A stretch of 16,593 nt of DNA, taken from positions 1 through 16,593 of the forward strand of contig CALEYM010000269.1 of NCBI GenBank assembly GCA_937926185.1. The letters run 5' to 3'. The stretch is from an uncultured Bacteroidota bacterium (GTDB lineage Bacteria > Bacteroidota > Bacteroidia > Chitinophagales > Saprospiraceae). This document shows, in pieces, positions 1 through 7,264 of the stretch. Position 1 is the first letter of the stretch, and each line of letters begins with the position of its first letter. The notes beneath the pieces were generated by a model. It did no database searches. It was not told the origin of the DNA and was given only the letters and a program-made list of their open reading frames with translations. Made by a program: the position numbers and the translations under genes.

Positions 1-1200
1 ATCCGCCTGCCCTAAACGCGCATAGATATTGGCCAACTGTAGGTGGGTACCGTGGGTAAGTTCCCGGCTGGAAAATTCTTGCGCCCAGTACAACGCCTCG
101 ATGGTATGTTTTTTAGCTTCATCGAGCCGGCCTTGCAGCATTTTCAATTCTCCCAAATTTTTGATGGCGCTCGCGCCAAACCGGATATCCGATACCGGAC
201 CGGGCAATGGGCTCAGTCGCAGCGTGTCCCAAACCTCCAGCGCTTTCCGGATGTATTCTTCCTGTTTTTGGAGCTGGCCGATTTCTCTGAAAGCAATGGA
301 CAGGTTACTGTAACACAACCCCGTTTCCGGGCTGAACTCCATCGAATTCGCCCGAAAGTGAGCAGCGGCTTTTTCAAAAAAAGCGATCGATTTGAGATGG
401 TTGCCCTGTTGGGAATAACAGCTGGCCATACCCCTGTACATCAGCCCCCTTAATCGTTCGGTCTTTATGTCTCCGCCGGTGTCGCTCAGCGCTTCGAGGC
501 CGAGATGAAGATTGGCAAGAGCGCGTTCCGAATCGCCCGATTCGCTCAGGGTAATGCTGATATTGCGATAGCCGTCGGCCATTTCGGTGGCGTGAATCTT
601 TTTTTGTTTAAACAGAATACGGTCAATTGCTATTGACCTTTGATAGTATTCAACCGCGCCCGAAAGGTCTCCCCGGAAGTGCAACGCCACTCCGATATTG
701 TTGTATGATTCGGAAGTCCGCGGATGGACAGGGCCCAGATGTATCAATCGGGTTGCCAGCGCTTCCTTCAGAAAGTAGAGGGCCGGTTCAAATTCTCCGG
801 ACAACCCGTACGCCACACCGAGATCATCGTAGGCCGAACCTAAGGGTCTGCCCCGGTGGCCAAACATTTTTCGACCTATTTTTATACATTCCTGATAAAG
901 CGGAATGGCTGCGCCAAAGTCGTTTTCCCAAAACCGGATGACCGCTTTCAGGCGCAAAGCGTCGTAAGGCGCGTCGTGGTGCAAACCCACGGTAGCGGCA
1001 TAAATTTCGAGCACCCGGTCAAACAGCACCCAGGCCGAATCTGTGTGTGCTTTCAGGTCGCTGCCCGCCAATTCTTCCCCCTTCAAGACCATAAGGTTGG
1101 CCAGTGCGGTGTCGGCTACCGTCCATTGGCGGGTCTGGCAAACAACTGTTTTGTGAAGGGCAACCAATAGAACGGCGGTCAGTATAATATGAGTTTTCAT
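1..1200 (-). CDS. secreted TPR protein, N-terminal part (probable second TPR-CHAT protein), runs off the left edge
   Basis: An open frame without any stop runs from an ATG at 1200 to the window edge, giving the first 400 codons of a longer protein. Residues 1-22 form a signal peptide (MKTHIILTAVLLVALHKTVVCQ without the last residues is the hydrophobic core), so export is expected. The rest reads as tetratricopeptide repeats, with typical segments such as SAYDDLGVAYGLSGEFEPAL, SYNNIGVALHFRGDLSGAVE and CYSNLSIAFREIGQLQKQEE. TPRs are protein-binding helical pairs. The mature N-terminus (QWTVADTALANLMVLKGEEL) resembles that of the neighbouring CHAT protein (QWSPTDTVLANKLLDEGKEL), so the two are paralogues. 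A C-terminal CHAT protease domain outside the window is likely but not seen. The ATG overlaps the stop of the upstream 71-codon ORF as ATGA, which suggests translational coupling within a minus-strand operon. Confidence 0.85.
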   Translation of the reverse strand, partial: MKTHIILTAVLLVALHKTVVCQTRQWTVADTALANLMVLKGEELAGSDLKAHTDSAWVLFDRVLEIYAATVGLHHDAPYDALRLKAVIRFWENDFGAAIPLYQECIKIGRKMFGHRGRPLGSAYDDLGVAYGLSGEFEPALYFLKEALATRLIHLGPVHPRTSESYNNIGVALHFRGDLSGAVEYYQRSIAIDRILFKQKKIHATEMADGYRNISITLSESGDSERALANLHLGLEALSDTGGDIKTERLRGLMYRGMASCYSQQGNHLKSIAFFEKAAAHFRANSMEFSPETGLCYSNLSIAFREIGQLQKQEEYIRKALEVWDTLRLSPLPGPVSDIRFGASAIKNLGELKMLQGRLDEAKKHTIEALYWAQEFSSRELTHGTHLQLANIYARLGQAD

Positions 1201-1412
1201 CGATGGGAGGGGGTATACTTTTCAGCCTTTAGTCCAGCCTGTAATTTGCTTTCAATGATAATTTCTTCGAAGGTTTTCGTTTGGTTGAGCACATCCTTGT
1301 AGCCTTTGTAATAAATGGGCTTGTCCTCCACCATTTTGTAAACAAGGTAGTCCGGAATGTTTTGAGCCGTTTTTTTTCTGCTTTTTATCCGTGCCGTTGC
1401 CGCTTCCGTCAT
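1197..1412 (-). CDS. 71-residue ORF resembling the N-terminus of a Uma2-family nuclease (truncated or remnant)
   Basis: A small ATG-started ORF of 71 residues lies between the two secreted TPR proteins, 54 bases after the CHAT gene stop and overlapping the next ATG by four bases (ATGA). A basic start is followed by IPDYLVYKMVEDKPIYYKGY, then a DVLNQTKTFEEI segment and ESKLQAG. From memory, this matches the opening of Bacteroidetes Uma2 (DUF820) proteins, where such a segment precedes the PD-(D/E)XK nuclease core. The core, with its catalytic acidic and lysine residues, is absent, because the frame stops soon after the matching part. It may be a gene remnant or a real short protein that couples translation of the next gene. 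There is no signal peptide, unlike both neighbours. Function is unknown. Confidence 0.5.
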   Translation of the reverse strand: MTEAATARIKSRKKTAQNIPDYLVYKMVEDKPIYYKGYKDVLNQTKTFEEIIIESKLQAGLKAEKYTPSHR

Positions 1413-1466
1413 GGTATTTATTTTTATCAGAGGTAAATGCTTTAGTTCAATACCGCAATCCGCATT

Positions 1467-4400
1467 TCACCTCATCTTCCCCATATTCCCAATCCCCACG
1501 AACCCCGCCCAATAGAACGGGTGTGCCGCCTGCCCCCGGTTGCGTTTCAGAAAGTCGAGTTTGGCTTGCCGCAGGGCATCGTCTTTCAGCATTCCTTTTC
1601 GCAGGTTTTTATAAAAATCGAGCATCAAATCTTTGGTTTTGGCATCGCTCACACTCCACAACGAGGTGACGATACTTTTGGCGCCGGCGTAGGCGAAGGC
1701 GCGGGCCAGGGAGATGATGCCTTCGCCGCCCTGCAGCTCGCCGATACCGGTTTCGCAGGCGGAAAGGGTCACCAGGTCGGCGTTGAGCTGGAGGTTGTAG
1801 ATGTCGCGGGCGTAGAGCAGTTCATGTTGGGCGCTGTCCGCGGGGTCGGCAAACACCAGGAAACAATAGTCGCCGGCGCGGTCGTTGGCCTGGCCATGGG
1901 TAGCGAGATGCAGGATACGCGCCCGGGAGGCGTTTTCTGTAAAGGCTGATTTGGAGGCTTCACCGCCGATAAAGGCCTGGCCTTTCATCATTTTGGCGCC
2001 CCGGAACACTTCTTCACCGGAGTAGGGCAGCGGCCGGAGGTCTTTTCGCATATTGTCGTCGTATTGAAACAGGCTGTCCAGCAGTGTGGTGTCGCCGTTG
2101 TAGTGGGGCGCGAAGCCGAGAAAGTTCAGCGTGGGTTGTTGTTTGTGCCGGCGATAGAGCATTTCACGCAGCATGGTGGCCGAGTAGCAGTAGCTGACGC
2201 TGTGGTCGTTGAGCAGGTAATGGTGCTGCGACCAGCGCGTGGGGTTCGCCGGTTTTTCCACCAGGAGGGCTTCGAAGGGCACATAGCCCAACACGCCGTC
2301 GGGAATAAAAATAACCTTGGCGGGCAGTTTTGCGGCGATGGGCGCCACGAGTTTTTCGTAAATGTTGGAAGCGGCTTCGGTGTAAAGCGCCGCGAGGGTG
2401 TCGTACTGTACTGCCATGTCCGCGTCGGTGTGAAAGGCGGTCATACCCCGGCGGAGTTGGGCGACCCATTGCTCCAGCGGGAAGTCTTTTTTTACTTCCA
2501 GCACGGAATAATCTTTTTTGCCGATGGTGAAAATGTACACAGCGCTATCGCCCACGAAGTATTCCACGAGGGCCATGTCGGGGTAGAGCAGGTCGCGCTG
2601 CACGGCGGCCACATCTTCCACGCGCAGGTCGTATTTGAGGCGGTAGTAGTCGGGATAGTCGGTTTCGAAGGTTTTTTTCAGGGATTCAAACTGTTGCCGC
2701 AGGTCGAAGGCGCGGCTGCTGAGTGCGAGCAGGGCGCTGTCAGTGGGTGCGGCGCCTTTGTTCTCGAGTTCGAAACGTTTTTGGTCGTAATAAGCGATGT
2801 CTACCCGCAGGTTGTATTCCTGGGCGAGCAGGGTGTCGGGGATGCCGCTGAAGTGGAGGGCTTTGGCTTCCTGGGTACCTTCGTAGAGGAGGAGGGATTT
2901 GGTTTTTTCGGCATAAAGGAAAGCGTTGTGGAAGTAATGAGTGGAGTCGCTATTTTCATGAAGGGTGCGACATAGCTTAATTGCGTTGTCAAAACCATCT
3001 TTGCTATACGCGCCTAGCGTAACGATTGAGCCGCGGTTTGTATATGCGCTGTGCAAAACAGAGAAGAGGCGATCAAATTCTATTGTCAAGGCCAATGATT
3101 CATTTAACAATTCGGGAGAAGGAGCCGTGGCATATTTCTTGAGCAAAAGATGGGCTTTTTCCCCCATCGCAGACATCGTCAGAACAACCCTGTTTAAGTC
3201 GCCCAAATCGGCGTTTTTGTGCCAGTTCAAAGCGATGAGTACCGAATCAAGTTGCCGTGATGCATCTGCCAAATGGCCATATTTTAACAGCGCCCGAGCA
3301 TAATCTAATTTGGCAATTGCCGTTTCTGTGTGTTGCTCTCCCCATTTCTTTTCCGTTGCGGCCACACCCTTCCGGAACATTTCCGTTGCCCGATCGAAAT
3401 TTGCCGGCATAAAACAGGTTCCAAGACCAAGTAATATAGAGGGATGCGCGCCCGGATTTTTATTTGTAGAACTATTATCCAGATCAAAGGCTGTCTGGAA
3501 ATAAGTGTGTGCTTTTTCTATCTGATAGATTTGCAAATACAGGTTACCTAATGCCTGCAAGGCCAAAATTTCCGTTTCAAGGTCCGACAGTTTTCCATAT
3601 GAAGCCGCTTTTTCAAGAAACGGGATTGCTTTACTATATTCTTTCGTATATTTATAATCCACGCCAAGACTATAATAAATCTGGCTTAACTCTTTATGTG
3701 CGTCGCTGGATAATGCGAGCATATCCGCCAGTGCCTTGGAATGAAACTGAATGGCGTTTTGGTAATCGCTTGCCGTTCTGTATGTATCGCCAATATGTTT
3801 TAAACTGGTAACCAGAGCAAGGGGGTATTTGTAATCAGGAGCATTCTTTTTGATCTCATAACCTTTTATCTGACTCTCCAGTCCTGCCCTGAAATTGCCT
3901 TTGGCCACCTGAACATTACCGAGATTTGTCCAAATATACCCTGCTGTCAGCATCTTTTCTTCACCGTTTATCTTACATAGGTCCAATGCCTTTTTATATG
4001 TTTCTTCAGCCAGGGCATGTTGCCCGACTGCATAATAGAAATTAGCCAGGTTGTGAACGTTTGTCGCCATCCCCTTGGAAGAGGATTGTGTTTCCTGTAT
4101 TGCAATAGATTTTTTTACAAACTCTATAGCCGTTTCAACGCGCTTGGTGTTGTAATAGCAAATAGCAATATTACCATAAAGAGTTGGCAACATGGCTATA
4201 TTATCTTTTTCTTTCAGCAGGTATATTTCCAAAGCTTTGTGGAAGGGTGCAAGTGCCGGTTCATAATCGCCCAAAGCCATGATACAGTTTCCTATTTCAA
4301 AACTAAGTCCAGCGGTCTGCGGGTCAGTTCCTCCAAAATATTTATCATACAGGGGCGCTGCTTTTTGCATAAAATATTTGGCGCGTTCAGGCTCGCCTGT

Positions 4401-4664
4401 GCGCAACAAGCTCCTGCCCGTCAGGCGGAATGCAACCCCGGTGTTTTTACTTCCCTGGGGAAATATACTCTCATATATCTGCCGGGCGCTGTCAACTTTG
4501 GGATACATTTCCTTGTATTTCCCTTGCCTGCCCAATTCTTTGCCTTCATCCAATAATTTATTGGCCAGCACAGTATCTGTTGGAGACCATTGGATATTTT
4601 GACTAACGCCTTTGTGTTGAAAAAAAACAAAAAGGAAAAACAAGATGGAAAACCTGGCTTTCAT
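1467..4664 (-). CDS. secreted TPR-CHAT (caspase-like) domain protein
   Basis: This 1065-residue protein has a signal peptide at residues 1-22 (hydrophobic core SILFFLFVFF, ending GVSQ). TPR-like repeats span about residues 75-470 (for example TLYGNIAICYYNTKRVETAI and ALQALGNLYLQIYQIEKAHT), then a helical linker, then a C-terminal CHAT domain at about 765-1060. The CHAT catalytic dyad of the clan CD (caspase/separase-like) fold is visible: His923 in HLATHG and Cys970 in TLSACETG. The family's downstream GGEGIISLARAF and GAKSIVTSLWSV segments are also intact, so protease activity is plausible. Substrate and activation are unknown. Characterised CHAT proteases act in the cytoplasm, but the signal peptide here points to the periplasm or cell surface. 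It is the first gene of a minus-strand cluster and diverges from a sigma/anti-sigma-like pair. The 5' half (TPR) is much AT-richer than the 3' half. Confidence 0.93.
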   Translation of the reverse strand: MKARFSILFFLFVFFQHKGVSQNIQWSPTDTVLANKLLDEGKELGRQGKYKEMYPKVDSARQIYESIFPQGSKNTGVAFRLTGRSLLRTGEPERAKYFMQKAAPLYDKYFGGTDPQTAGLSFEIGNCIMALGDYEPALAPFHKALEIYLLKEKDNIAMLPTLYGNIAICYYNTKRVETAIEFVKKSIAIQETQSSSKGMATNVHNLANFYYAVGQHALAEETYKKALDLCKINGEEKMLTAGYIWTNLGNVQVAKGNFRAGLESQIKGYEIKKNAPDYKYPLALVTSLKHIGDTYRTASDYQNAIQFHSKALADMLALSSDAHKELSQIYYSLGVDYKYTKEYSKAIPFLEKAASYGKLSDLETEILALQALGNLYLQIYQIEKAHTYFQTAFDLDNSSTNKNPGAHPSILLGLGTCFMPANFDRATEMFRKGVAATEKKWGEQHTETAIAKLDYARALLKYGHLADASRQLDSVLIALNWHKNADLGDLNRVVLTMSAMGEKAHLLLKKYATAPSPELLNESLALTIEFDRLFSVLHSAYTNRGSIVTLGAYSKDGFDNAIKLCRTLHENSDSTHYFHNAFLYAEKTKSLLLYEGTQEAKALHFSGIPDTLLAQEYNLRVDIAYYDQKRFELENKGAAPTDSALLALSSRAFDLRQQFESLKKTFETDYPDYYRLKYDLRVEDVAAVQRDLLYPDMALVEYFVGDSAVYIFTIGKKDYSVLEVKKDFPLEQWVAQLRRGMTAFHTDADMAVQYDTLAALYTEAASNIYEKLVAPIAAKLPAKVIFIPDGVLGYVPFEALLVEKPANPTRWSQHHYLLNDHSVSYCYSATMLREMLYRRHKQQPTLNFLGFAPHYNGDTTLLDSLFQYDDNMRKDLRPLPYSGEEVFRGAKMMKGQAFIGGEASKSAFTENASRARILHLATHGQANDRAGDYCFLVFADPADSAQHELLYARDIYNLQLNADLVTLSACETGIGELQGGEGIISLARAFAYAGAKSIVTSLWSVSDAKTKDLMLDFYKNLRKGMLKDDALRQAKLDFLKRNRGQAAHPFYWAGFVGIGNMGKMR

Positions 4665-4668
4665 CTGG

Positions 4669-4680
4669 TTAAACGTTTAA
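4669..4680. promoter_or_regulatory. 12-base perfect palindrome next to the CHAT start codon
   Basis: TTAAACGTTTAA is exactly self-complementary and ends four bases upstream of the CHAT ATG, in its leader. A second CGTTTAA lies at 4698-4704, with a 24-base period. It may be an operator or translation-control site; no binding protein can be named. Confidence 0.3.
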
Positions 4681-4704
4681 AAATTGGAGAGAGGAATCGT
4701 TTAA

Positions 4705-4712
4705 CAAAGGTA
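4705..4712 (-). promoter_or_regulatory. Bacteroidetes-type -7 promoter element for the CHAT gene
   Basis: On the minus strand this reads TACCTTTG, an exact match to the Bacteroidetes -7 consensus TAnnTTTG. GGTTTAT lies about 21 bases upstream as a weak -33 (TTTG-like) candidate. It would give a leader of roughly 35 bases before the ATG at 4664. Confidence 0.5.
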
Positions 4713-4740
4713 CTCTTTCTTTTTTCAGAAAATATAAACC

Positions 4741-4748
4741 TATTTTTG
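4741..4748 (+). promoter_or_regulatory. Bacteroidetes-type -7 promoter element for the sigma factor gene
   Basis: TATTTTTG matches the TAnnTTTG consensus exactly and lies about 30 bases upstream of the sigma-factor start. No good -33 TTTG is visible at the usual spacing; the sequence there is a pyrimidine tract. It faces the CHAT promoter across the divergent gap. Confidence 0.45.
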
Positions 4749-4778
4749 TCCATCACAACCTGAAATAAGGGCACGCCT

Positions 4779-5426
4779 GTGGGTACTTCCCGCTCCGTTG
4801 CCGAACAAACCCACCGAACTTTGAAAAATCCGGGCGCGCGTACCGACGAACAGATCATCCAGGCACTGCTGGGCAGCATACAGCAGCGTGAGGAGGTTTT
4901 TGCCTACCTGTACCGCTCGTCGGGCTGGCGGGAATGGGTGGTGCAGCACGTATGCCTGGAAGGCGGCGACGAACCGGCGGGAGCGGATGTGTTCCAGGAA
5001 ACCCTCATCCTGTTCGACCGCAACATCCGCGAAGGCCGTTTCCGGGAAGACAGCAGCCTGCAAACCTACTTTCTCGGCATCGCCAAACAATACTGGTTCA
5101 ACCGCCGGCGCAATATCAGGCCCCAATCCCTGCCCCTTGAATACGACCGCCCCGATCATCATAATCCGGAACACATCACGCTTCAAAACGAACGGCAGCA
5201 CATGATCAATCAGATATTGCAGGCCATGGGCGACCACTGCAAAAAAGTGCTCGAACTATACAAGCTTTCCATGACAAACGAAGAAATCGCTCGCGAACTG
5301 GGCCTGAGCAGCCCCGAAATGGCCAAAAAATACACCTACCGGTGCCGGGAGAAATTCCGGGCATTCGTGCTGGGGCGAAAAGACATCGTCGAACACCTGG
5401 ACATCCGGTCATATTATGGAAAATAA
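4779..5426 (+). CDS. ECF-type RNA polymerase sigma factor
   Basis: This is a 215-residue sigma-70 family protein with only regions 2 and 4, as in ECF factors. Region 2 holds DVFQETLILFDRNI (residues 70-83, core-binding) and TYFLGIAKQYWFNRRR (96-111, -10 recognition). Region 4 is the helix-turn-helix at about 155-198 (LELYKLSMTNEEIARELGLS). The start is GTG at 4779. An in-frame TGA at 4761 closes the frame above, no ATG lies between, and AAGG sits eight bases upstream of the GTG. The gene overlaps the next one by 11 bases, so the two are very likely co-expressed and functionally paired. It diverges from the secreted CHAT gene, which makes that cluster a candidate target, though this is inferred from position only. 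Confidence 0.9.
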   Translation: MGTSRSVAEQTHRTLKNPGARTDEQIIQALLGSIQQREEVFAYLYRSSGWREWVVQHVCLEGGDEPAGADVFQETLILFDRNIREGRFREDSSLQTYFLGIAKQYWFNRRRNIRPQSLPLEYDRPDHHNPEHITLQNERQHMINQILQAMGDHCKKVLELYKLSMTNEEIARELGLSSPEMAKKYTYRCREKFRAFVLGRKDIVEHLDIRSYYGK

Positions 5427-6291
5427 AAGCCCGTTTTACGATCAGATCGAGGCGTTCCTCACCGGCCGCCTCACGCCCGCCGAACAGGAGGCAATGCGAA
5501 AAGCCCTGCCCGACGACCCCGAACTGGCCCGCGAAGTTGAACTGCGCCGGCTGGAGTTCGACGTATCGGAATCGCTGATCGCCCAAAACATCCGGCAGCA
5601 GATGCAAGGGCTTCGCCGGGAACCGCCTACGGAAAGTCCCCCTGAAAAGAAAAATCTTGTCGTCCTGCTATTGATTGCCGCGGTGTTGCTCATCACGGCA
5701 ATCGGCGTTTACCGCCGGCAACAGCGCGCGCCGGAGCCTCCGCAAGCGCCCGCTACTTCTCCTCCAAACCCGGCAACAGACACCATTCCAGCCGCGCCAC
5801 AGGCCACCCATCCCCCGGCCCATGATCATAAGCCCACACCCGGGGGGCAACAGAACCGGTACCTGGCCCTGGCCGCTGAACTGTACCAAAACCCTGATTT
5901 TGAAACGCTGCGCGGCCCGGCTTCCGGACAAGCCGACCCTATCGAAACAGCCCTGGCCGCGTGGGAAAAACAAGACTATGCCGCCGTCGTAACGGCACTC
6001 CAACCGGTGGTCGCCACCGACCGCCAATACTGGCGCGCCATGACCCTCACCGCGCACGCGCAATTCAAACTGAAGCGCTTCGGGCAAGCCGCCCGGGGCT
6101 TCGCCGCCATCGCCGACGGCAAAGTCCAGCCCTGGGCCGAAGACGCCGACTGGTATGTGCTGCTGGCCATGCTCGCCGACGGACAAAGCGGCACGGCCGC
6201 TTTCCGCGCGAGATTGGAAAAGGTATTGGCTGATCCCGGACACCCGTGGTTTGATCTGGCCGGGAAAATTCAATCCCGTTTACCTAAGTAA
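5416..6291 (+). CDS. membrane anti-sigma-like protein with TPR-like exported domain
   Basis: This 291-residue protein starts inside the sigma-factor gene. Residues 1-65 (AFLTGRLTPAEQEAMRKALP, then DDPELAREVELRR) resemble the cytoplasmic helical segment of Bacteroidetes anti-sigma-like proteins. It lacks the Cys/His zinc motif of classical zf-HC2 anti-sigmas. One transmembrane helix follows at about 80-98 (LVVLLLIAAVLLITAIGVYR), then a proline-rich linker at 102-145. The C-terminal domain (148-290) is helical and TPR-like, with ALAAWEKQDYAAVVTALQPV and AHAQFKLKRFGQAARGFAAI. The likely topology is N-terminus inside and TPR domain in the periplasm. A role as membrane-bound regulator of the overlapping sigma factor is inferred from gene order and layout. 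The exported TPR domain could sense or bind the secreted TPR-CHAT proteins encoded divergently. Confidence 0.75.
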   Translation: MENKSPFYDQIEAFLTGRLTPAEQEAMRKALPDDPELAREVELRRLEFDVSESLIAQNIRQQMQGLRREPPTESPPEKKNLVVLLLIAAVLLITAIGVYRRQQRAPEPPQAPATSPPNPATDTIPAAPQATHPPAHDHKPTPGGQQNRYLALAAELYQNPDFETLRGPASGQADPIETALAAWEKQDYAAVVTALQPVVATDRQYWRAMTLTAHAQFKLKRFGQAARGFAAIADGKVQPWAEDADWYVLLAMLADGQSGTAAFRARLEKVLADPGHPWFDLAGKIQSRLPK

Positions 6292-6296
6292 ACTTT

Positions 6297-6348
6297 CCCA
6301 TTGACCACATTGACCCCATTGACCACATTGACCACATTGACCACATTT
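6297..6348. repeat. 9-base tandem repeat between convergent genes
   Basis: Five complete 9-base units (CACATTGAC or CCCATTGAC) and a partial sixth fill almost the whole gap between the convergent anti-sigma-like and beta-barrel genes. It forms no hairpin and no other terminator is visible here. It probably arose by slippage and may vary in length between strains. Confidence 0.8.
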
Positions 6349-7031
6349 CACTCATACCGGATAAACGCGTACTGCAACCCGAACGTCATCCGGAAGGTTG
6401 GCAGGAGTTTGGGCCCGTCGGTATATATCTCCGGGTTTTCGCTGAGCACGTAGGTAGGGCGGGCAATGATCCGGAAATAGTCGTTGGAGTGCAATTTGAA
6501 ACCTATGCCGAATTGGTAACTCTTCGTCCGGGTTTTGAACAACTGGTCGCGGCGCACCTCGGTGAGCGGGGCTTCGCGCGTTTCAGCGCCCTGAAAGGTA
6601 ATACGGTCGGGAGGGCTGTCGCTGAAAAAATCGAAAGTCATGCCCAGGTGGGCGTACACGCAATGGCATTTGTGAAACCGGTAGTCGATCTTCAGCGGAA
6701 TGCTCCAATAAGCCGGCCGGAAAGCGTGAATATTGGAAACGTAAAAGATCACCGGCTTTTCATTTTCGATACGTTCGATGGTTTGGCCGGTCCAGGTGTA
6801 GTATTCGTATTCCCGGTAAATTTCGCGGCTCAGGCCCACGCCGAGAGACAGGCGTCCGATGGGCACTTCCACCTGTACGCCTGGGATGAGGCGCGGTTTG
6901 ATGCCCGCCGTGAATTGCGCCACGTCGAAGCCCGTTTCGATGCCGGCGACGAGTTTGCCGAAGGCGCGCTGGCTATGGGCGGTTTGCAGGTTCCAGCATA
7001 AGACAAGGAATAAGATAAAACGTGTTTGCAT
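6348..7031 (-). CDS. outer membrane beta-barrel protein (porin/PorT-like family)
   Basis: The protein has 227 residues when started at the ATG at 7031, which puts a good signal peptide at the very N-terminus (MQTRFILFLVLCWNLQTAHS, then Q). An upstream in-frame TTG at 7076 would add 15 residues before it and is rejected. The mature part is rich in alternating polar and aromatic residues with glycine, typical of small beta-barrels: GKLVAGIETGFDVAQFTAGI, PIGRLSLGVGLSREIY, YWSIPLKIDYRF, YQFGIGFKLHSNDYFRI. It ends in FGLQYAFIRYE. It belongs to the general outer-membrane beta-barrel class found in Bacteroidetes, and no specific function can be given. It diverges from susC across about 230 bases and converges on the anti-sigma-like gene. 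Confidence 0.75.
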   Translation of the reverse strand: MQTRFILFLVLCWNLQTAHSQRAFGKLVAGIETGFDVAQFTAGIKPRLIPGVQVEVPIGRLSLGVGLSREIYREYEYYTWTGQTIERIENEKPVIFYVSNIHAFRPAYWSIPLKIDYRFHKCHCVYAHLGMTFDFFSDSPPDRITFQGAETREAPLTEVRRDQLFKTRTKSYQFGIGFKLHSNDYFRIIARPTYVLSENPEIYTDGPKLLPTFRMTFGLQYAFIRYE

Positions 7032-7085
7032 GACCGGGTGCGTTATGAACGCCGAAATATACGTATTGCCGCCCAAAACGGCAAC

Positions 7086-7120
7086 TTAAGTTTAACCGTA
7101 ACTTAAACCTGCCTTCACAT
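7086..7120. promoter_or_regulatory. possible operator upstream of susC: inverted repeat and 11-base-period direct repeats
   Basis: TTAAGTT (7086-7092) and AACTTAA (7100-7106) form a perfect 7-base inverted repeat with a 7-base spacer. The same stretch can be read as direct repeats 11 bases apart: TTTAACCG (7091), CTTAAACC (7102) and the weaker CTTCACAT (7113). It lies just upstream of the susC -7 element, where an activator would bind. A related arrangement occurs upstream of the phosphoesterase gene. Confidence 0.35.
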
Positions 7121-7139
7121 CAAGGGAAAACGGGCCTTC

Positions 7140-7147
7140 TACATTTG
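7140..7147 (+). promoter_or_regulatory. Bacteroidetes-type -7 promoter element for susC
   Basis: TACATTTG matches TAnnTTTG exactly. No clear -33 TTTG is present 19-21 bases upstream, which fits a promoter needing an activator. The implied leader is about 110 bases and contains the perfect palindrome CCCCGGCCGGGG (7204-7215) followed by TTTT. Confidence 0.45.
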
Positions 7148-7264
7148 CGGCGAAATTGAGCCGGACAACTACTTCCCGGCTTTAACCCGACTTACCCGCA
7201 TTGCCCCGGCCGGGGTTTTCCGTCCGCGTATAATCTGTCATTTCAACACTAAACTTTTTCCTCG

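Noticed and set aside
1467..4664. CHAT gene as part of a cytoplasmic antiphage system (CRISPR type III-E or gasdermin type)
   Set aside because: It has a signal peptide, and no Cas, gasdermin or nucleotide-signalling gene lies nearby in the window.
7032..7076. TTG-started extension of the beta-barrel protein
   Set aside because: It would bury the signal peptide 15 residues inside the protein; the ATG at 7031 is better.
7204..7219. CCCCGGCCGGGG palindrome followed by TTTT as a terminator or attenuator in the susC leader
   Set aside because: At most a four-base stem with a four-base loop and a short T run; too weak to call.
7229..7234. TATAAT as a sigma-70 -10 box for susC
   Set aside because: Bacteroidetes primary sigma factors use TAnnTTTG, and an exact match is present at 7140; no -35 TTGACA accompanies the TATAAT.
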